NCBI RefSeq assembly: GCF_937888285.1
Contig: NZ_CALART010000002.1
Span: 1-64,000 of the forward strand
DNA: 64,000 nucleotides
Origin: an uncultured Aquimonas sp.
GTDB lineage: Bacteria > Pseudomonadota > Gammaproteobacteria > Xanthomonadales > Xanthomonadaceae
Direction of reading: 5' to 3'
The position numbers and the translations under genes were made by a program. The notes under the pieces are model-generated. The model saw nothing but the letters and a program-made list of their open reading frames with translations. It ran no database searches and was not told the DNA's origin. Of this stretch, positions 61,026 to 64,000 are shown piece by piece; the first letter of the stretch is position 1, and every line of letters starts with the position of its first letter.

Positions 61026-61393
61026 GCCGATTCCTCCGTGTCCGGGCTGCGTTTCATGAGTTCTTCGAGCTTCAGGCCCAGCTGCTCGATGCGCGCCAGC
61101 AGAGCCGGCCACTCTTCCCTGAGGAAGCGCTGACGCTCGCTCGCAAGCAGCTTTTCTGGGGCGCCATCCGTGACGTACATGCCAAGTCCTCGACGTTTCT
61201 CGACCAGGGATTCGTCCACCAGCTCCTGGTAGGCGCGGGAGACGGTGATGGGGTTCAGCTGGAAGTCCGCGGCTACCTGGCGCACCGAGGGCAGGGCGTC
61301 ACCCGGCTTGAGCGAGCCATCGAGCAGCATGCCGATGACCTTCTCCTTCAGCTGCAGATAGATCGGTGTGGTCTCGTTCCAGATCACGCTCAT
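61022..61393 (-). CDS. GntR-family regulator, YtrA subfamily
   Basis: 123 residues. An N-terminal winged helix ('PIYLQLKEKVIGMLLDGSLKPGDALPSVRQVAADFQLNPITVSRAYQELVDESLVEKRRGLGMYV') is followed by a short helical tail, the compact YtrA form. YtrA-type repressors control the ABC operon they head. Here the gene is second, after a small membrane protein and before the ATPase (4-nt overlap), and a palindrome lies over the operon promoter. Confidence 0.92.
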   Translation of the reverse strand: MSVIWNETTPIYLQLKEKVIGMLLDGSLKPGDALPSVRQVAADFQLNPITVSRAYQELVDESLVEKRRGLGMYVTDGAPEKLLASERQRFLREEWPALLARIEQLGLKLEELMKRSPDTEESA

Positions 61394-61395
61394 GC

Positions 61396-61659
61396 TCAGA
61401 TCTCCTGATCGGCCTCGCGGGGGGCGTTGCCGGGCATGTAAGGCAGGGTCATGCGTAGTCGCAGACTGCCTGGTGCGGCAATCTCGGGGAGTGGCGCGGC
61501 AGAGGTTTCAATCGTCGCCGACTGCATCGCGGCGCCCGGATAGACCGAAGGCGGGCCCGGATGCAGGGCGACCAGGGTCGCCACCAGGCCGCTGTACAGG
61601 AGCGCCATCACGAGGCTGATGCCGAGGTTGGGCGCTGGGGTGGCTGTGCTGGGCTTCAT
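61396..61659 (-). CDS. Small membrane protein heading the gntR-ABC operon
   Basis: 87 residues from ATG 61659 with AGGAG upstream. One membrane helix ('LGISLVMALLYSGLVATLVAL', about 12-32) and a ~50-residue periplasmic tail. The stop is 2 nt from the gntR start. No homologue is recognised. Its position suggests an accessory subunit or sensor of the ABC system. Confidence 0.72.
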   Translation of the reverse strand: MKPSTATPAPNLGISLVMALLYSGLVATLVALHPGPPSVYPGAAMQSATIETSAAPLPEIAAPGSLRLRMTLPYMPGNAPREADQEI

Positions 61660-61688
61660 GGGGCGCTCCTGCCGGCTGGGGCGGGGTG

Positions 61689-61728
61689 GTGTTGTAGTTG
61701 ACTATAACACTAGATTTCGAGCTGTCAA
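61689..61728 (-). promoter_or_regulatory. Sigma70 promoter with GntR-type operator
   Basis: On the minus strand TTGACA (61728-61723), 16 nt, TATAGT (61706-61701). The 22-bp inverted repeat at 61689-61710, of form GTGTTnTAGTnnACTAnAACAC, covers the -10. This spacing suits autorepression by the YtrA-like regulator. Confidence 0.78.
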
Positions 61729-61884
61729 GCCCGGCTCGGATTGCCGGCGCCGCCGTCCTGGCCTAGCCTTTAAGGCGGTCGCGGCCACGCCCGCGACCCG
61801 GAACCCCGAGATCTGCACGAACGCTGCCGATTTCTTCATCCCCAGACGGTGCCTTCGCCCGTCATCTCTCTACCGGAGCTCCCC

Positions 61885-62367
61885 ATGCAGATTGCCGACC
61901 GCTGTGTCGTTTCCTTTCACTACACGCTGACCAACGACGCTGGCGAGGTCCTCGACAGCTCTTCTGGCCGCGAACCATTGGCCTACCTGCATGGTGCAGG
62001 CAACATCGTGCCGGGGCTGGAGTCGGCGATGACCGGCCGCCAGGCGGGTGACAAGTTCAAGGTCGCGGTAGCGCCCGAAGAAGGCTACGGCGTGCACCAC
62101 GAAGGCCTGGTCCAGCAGGTGCCGCGCGATGCCTTCGCCGGCGTCGATGAGGTGCAGGTCGGCATGGAGTTCCATGCGCAGGGGCCGCAAGGTCCGCTGG
62201 CTGTCACGGTCACCGCGGTCGAGGGCGATACCGTGACCATCGATGGCAACCATCCGCTGGCCGGGAAAACCCTCCATTTCGACATCGAGGTGAGTTCAGT
62301 GCGTGAGGCCTCGCTGGAGGAAACCCTGCACGGACACGTCCATGGCGCCGGCGGCGTGGAGCATTGA
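61885..62367 (+). CDS. SlyD-like FKBP peptidyl-prolyl isomerase (copy 2)
   Basis: 160 residues from ATG 61885. 'CVVSFHYTLTNDAGEVLDSSSGREPLAYLHGAGNIVPGLESAMTGRQAGDKFKVAVAPEEGYG' is the FKBP half, 'QVGMEFHAQGPQGPLAVTVTAVEGDTVTIDGNHPLAGKTLHFDIEVSSVREAS' the insert-in-flap half, and the end 'LHGHVHGAGGVEH' again holds four His. Roughly half-identical to the copy at 34425, so the two are paralogues. Cytosolic folding catalyst; the metal-binding tail is much shorter than in E. coli SlyD. Confidence 0.92.
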   Translation: MQIADRCVVSFHYTLTNDAGEVLDSSSGREPLAYLHGAGNIVPGLESAMTGRQAGDKFKVAVAPEEGYGVHHEGLVQQVPRDAFAGVDEVQVGMEFHAQGPQGPLAVTVTAVEGDTVTIDGNHPLAGKTLHFDIEVSSVREASLEETLHGHVHGAGGVEH

Positions 62368-62627
62368 TCTTGAGCTCGTTGTTCTCAAGTGACTGATCTG
62401 TAAGGATTTCACTCGCTGTCAAGCCTGTAAGATCTGCGCAGTCGCTTTGGTGTGAATGTTGGCGTATAGTGGCCCCGCTGTGTTTGCTGGGGTCACCGTG
62501 ACTCGTGACCCGATGGTGTTGGTTCCACAACGTTCATCGCTTCACCTCGTGTCTTTCTCCGAGCAGACCCAGTAGGCGACCAAAAAAGTCGTCGCTTTCA
62601 TTTCAATCAAGTCTCAAGGAGCAAGAC
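62368..62627. other. Leader region of the cold-shock gene
   Basis: No gene is seen. A TATAGT at 62465-62470 is a candidate -10, leaving a ~150-nt 5' untranslated leader. Long leaders that refold with temperature are usual for csp genes. A clear -35 was not found. Confidence 0.5.
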
Positions 62628-62837
62628 ATGTCTGATCGTCAGACTGGTACCGTGAAGTGGTTCAACGACGCCAAGGGTTTCGGCTTCATCAGCCGCCCGG
62701 ACGGCGAGGACCTCTTCGTCCACTTCCGCGCCATCATGGGCACCGGCTTCAAGTCGCTGCAGGAAGGCCAGAGCGTGAGCTTCGTCGTGACCAAGGGCCC
62801 GAAGGGCCTGCAGGCCGACCAGGTCCAGCCGCTGTAA
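62628..62837 (+). CDS. Cold-shock domain protein
   Basis: 69 residues from ATG 62628, preceded by AAGGA (62616-62620). One cold-shock OB fold with RNP1 'KGFGFI' and RNP2 'DLFVHF' in 'GTVKWFNDAKGFGFISRPDGEDLFVHFRAI', ending 'VTKGPKGLQADQVQPL'. It binds single-stranded RNA/DNA and melts RNA structure. It has its own terminator and long leader. Whether it is cold-induced cannot be told from the protein. Confidence 0.96.
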   Translation: MSDRQTGTVKWFNDAKGFGFISRPDGEDLFVHFRAIMGTGFKSLQEGQSVSFVVTKGPKGLQADQVQPL

Positions 62838-62861
62838 TCAGCAGTTCACCTGCCGATTCAA

Positions 62862-62895
62862 ACAAAGCCCCGGGAAACCGGGGCTTTGTTTTTTC
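62862..62895 (+). terminator. Rho-independent terminator of the cold-shock gene
   Basis: ACAAAGCCCCGG (62862-62873) pairs with CCGGGGCTTTGT (62878-62889), loop GAAA, followed by a T run to 62895. It is a textbook intrinsic terminator. Confidence 0.95.
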
Positions 62896-62904
62896 TGGTC
62901 CTTC

Positions 62905-62930
62905 ATGGCTTCATGCGGGCATGAAGCCAT
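62905..62930 (+). promoter_or_regulatory. Perfect hairpin enclosing the start codon of the next gene
   Basis: ATGGCTTCATG (62905-62915) pairs perfectly with CATGAAGCCAT (62920-62930), loop CGGG. The ATG at 62921-62923 lies in the 3' arm, so the start would be hidden when folded. Confidence 0.6.
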
Positions 62931-63382
62931 TGCTGATCCTGCACGCCGGAGACGCGCACGGCACGACGACACTGCTGGTGGATGCGTTCAGTGAGGGAGC
63001 CCGCAGCGCCGAGCCAGCACTGCCGCAGCGCCGGGTGCCGGCACTCACTGCCTCCGCCGACGTCCTGCTCGACGCTGGCGCGGTGCTGTTCGCCACGCCC
63101 GAGAAGTTTGGCTACATGGCGGGGGCGCTCAAGCACTATTTCGATCGGAGCTTCTACCAGCTCGAGGGGCGGGTCGCAGGGCTGGGCTACGTGCTCCTGG
63201 TCAGCGCCGGCAACGACGGGCGCGGTGCGGTCGACTCGGTGCAGCGCATCCTGCGCGGCCTCGCGCTGAAGCCGCTCGCCGAACCCCTGCGCGTCACAGG
63301 GCCGCCGACACCCGCGGACCTCGATGCGGCCCGCGAACTCGGCGCCGCCATCGCCGCGGGCCTCGTCTTGGGTATCTTCTGA
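62921..63382 (+). CDS. Flavodoxin-like / NADPH-dependent FMN reductase-type protein
   Basis: 153 residues from ATG 62921. 'LLILHAGDAHGTTTLLVDAFSEGA' takes the place of the FMN phosphate loop, and 'GAVLFATPEKFGYMAGALKHYFDRSFYQLEGRVAGLGYVLLVSAGNDGRGAVDSVQRILRGLAL' matches the flavodoxin-fold pattern in which 'P-..G.-...K.F.DR' lines the flavin. No clear SD precedes the start. A redox role is likely and the partner is unknown. yceH follows after 24 nt. Confidence 0.8.
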   Translation: MKPLLILHAGDAHGTTTLLVDAFSEGARSAEPALPQRRVPALTASADVLLDAGAVLFATPEKFGYMAGALKHYFDRSFYQLEGRVAGLGYVLLVSAGNDGRGAVDSVQRILRGLALKPLAEPLRVTGPPTPADLDAARELGAAIAAGLVLGIF

Positions 63383-63406
63383 TTCGCCACCGACCAAGGA
63401 CGTGCC

Positions 63407-64000
63407 ATGAGCGATGCCGTACACAGCCCGATCGCCGATACACCTGACCCAGACGTTGCTCCCCAGCGCGTGCTTTCCGAACTGGAGGGCCGCATTCTCG
63501 CCAGCCTGTTCGAGAAGGCGCAGACCACGCCGGATCAATACCCGCTTACGGTCAATTCGCTGCAGCTGGCCTGCAACCAGAAGAACAACCGCGACCCGAT
63601 CAGCCAGTACGAGCAGGGCGCGATCGTGCATGCACTGCGCGACCTGGAGAATCGCGGCTGGGCGCGGCAGTCCTCCGAGGGCGTGCGCGCGCAGCGCTGG
63701 GAGCACCGCTTCGACCAGCACCTGGGCCTGACCCCGCGCAAGGCCGCGGTGATGTGCACCCTGCTGCTGCGTGGTCCACAAACGCTCAACGAGATCCACA
63801 CCCGCAGCGAGCGCCTCACGCCGTTCCCCGGCGTCGAGGATGTGGAGGACACATTGGAGCGTCTGATCGAACGCGCCCCTCCACTGGTGGTGAAGCTGCC
63901 GCGCCAGCCCGGCCAGCGCGAGGAGCGCTACATGCATCTGCTGTTCGGCGCGGTCGATCCGGCCCTGCTGGCCGAGCGCGCCGGCGCCGAGCGCGCCCCG
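63407..64000 (+). CDS. yceH: YceH family (DUF480) protein, cut by the window edge
   Basis: ATG 63407 follows AAGGA (63396-63400). 198 codons are present and the frame is open to the end of the window, so the C-terminus is missing. 'LSELEGRILASLFEKAQTTPDQYPLTVNSLQLACNQKNNRDP', 'RRSSEGVRAQRWEHRF'-like and 'LTPRKAAVMCTLLLRGPQTLNEIHTRSERL' are DUF480 blocks with two winged-helix domains. The E. coli protein is ~215 residues and its function is not settled. Confidence 0.9.
   Translation, partial: MSDAVHSPIADTPDPDVAPQRVLSELEGRILASLFEKAQTTPDQYPLTVNSLQLACNQKNNRDPISQYEQGAIVHALRDLENRGWARQSSEGVRAQRWEHRFDQHLGLTPRKAAVMCTLLLRGPQTLNEIHTRSERLTPFPGVEDVEDTLERLIERAPPLVVKLPRQPGQREERYMHLLFGAVDPALLAERAGAERAP

Noticed and set aside
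62368..62627. Riboswitch upstream of the cold-shock gene
   Set aside because: No known riboswitch core was seen. A temperature-sensing csp leader is the simpler reading, and structure cannot be settled by eye.

Overview
The window is about 64 kb of high-GC DNA from a gammaproteobacterium, most likely Xanthomonadales (Lysobacterales). The case rests on four things: the run pyrG-kdsA-eno-ftsB-ispD; an RDD/SpoIIM/DUF4129/DUF4350/MoxR/DUF58 operon; a secreted protein ending in the 'GDGFE' tail seen in this order; and repeat families typical of these genomes. Naming a genus would be a guess.

Layout. (1) 1-2680: distal end of a chromosomal integron cassette array, with five cassette genes, four complete attC sites and a fifth half site. 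It decays into unrecognised DNA and an IS110-type transposase remnant (2962-3272). (2) 3392-5266: a secreted beta-helix protein and a VOC protein. (3) 5583-12464: a six-gene operon around a MoxR ATPase, read leftward. (4) 12706-15859: small envelope proteins, a c'-like cytochrome, a LuxR-HTH/VOC fusion and tcdA. (5) 16037-30699: a beta-glucan/cello-oligosaccharide locus. It has a GH3 exo-glucosidase, a TonB-dependent receptor, a sodium:solute symporter, a LacI regulator, glucokinase, a CBM9-like lipoprotein, an MFS transporter, a GH94 phosphorylase and gluconokinase. GH94 next to gluconokinase points to cellobionic acid, so the locus may handle both hydrolytic and oxidative cellulose products. 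(6) 30938-41025: housekeeping genes (tatD, rhlE, an NlpC/P60 protein, a SlyD-like FKBP, tRNA-Leu(CAG), rnr, rlmB, gor). (7) 41264-46731: pyrG-kdsA-X-eno-ftsB-ispD, then a repeat cluster where ispF would normally follow. (8) 47296-53886: rsmE, an MrfA/MrfB-like helicase-exonuclease pair and a vanadium-haloperoxidase-like secreted protein. (9) 53965-64000: hemN with an FNR-type box, an acyltransferase, an acyl-CoA dehydrogenase, a GntR-controlled ABC transporter with a visible promoter/operator, a second SlyD-like FKBP, a cold-shock gene with terminator, a flavodoxin-like gene whose start codon lies in a perfect hairpin, and a truncated yceH.

Intergenic DNA is rich in dispersed and inverted repeats. 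One two-hairpin family sits directly after stop codons. The most interesting parts are the cassette array, which includes a HEPN-type protein with an RX4H motif, and the oxidative-cellulose locus with its candidate LacI operators. Start codons were chosen by eye from ribosome binding sites, gene overlaps and signal peptides. No database search was possible.
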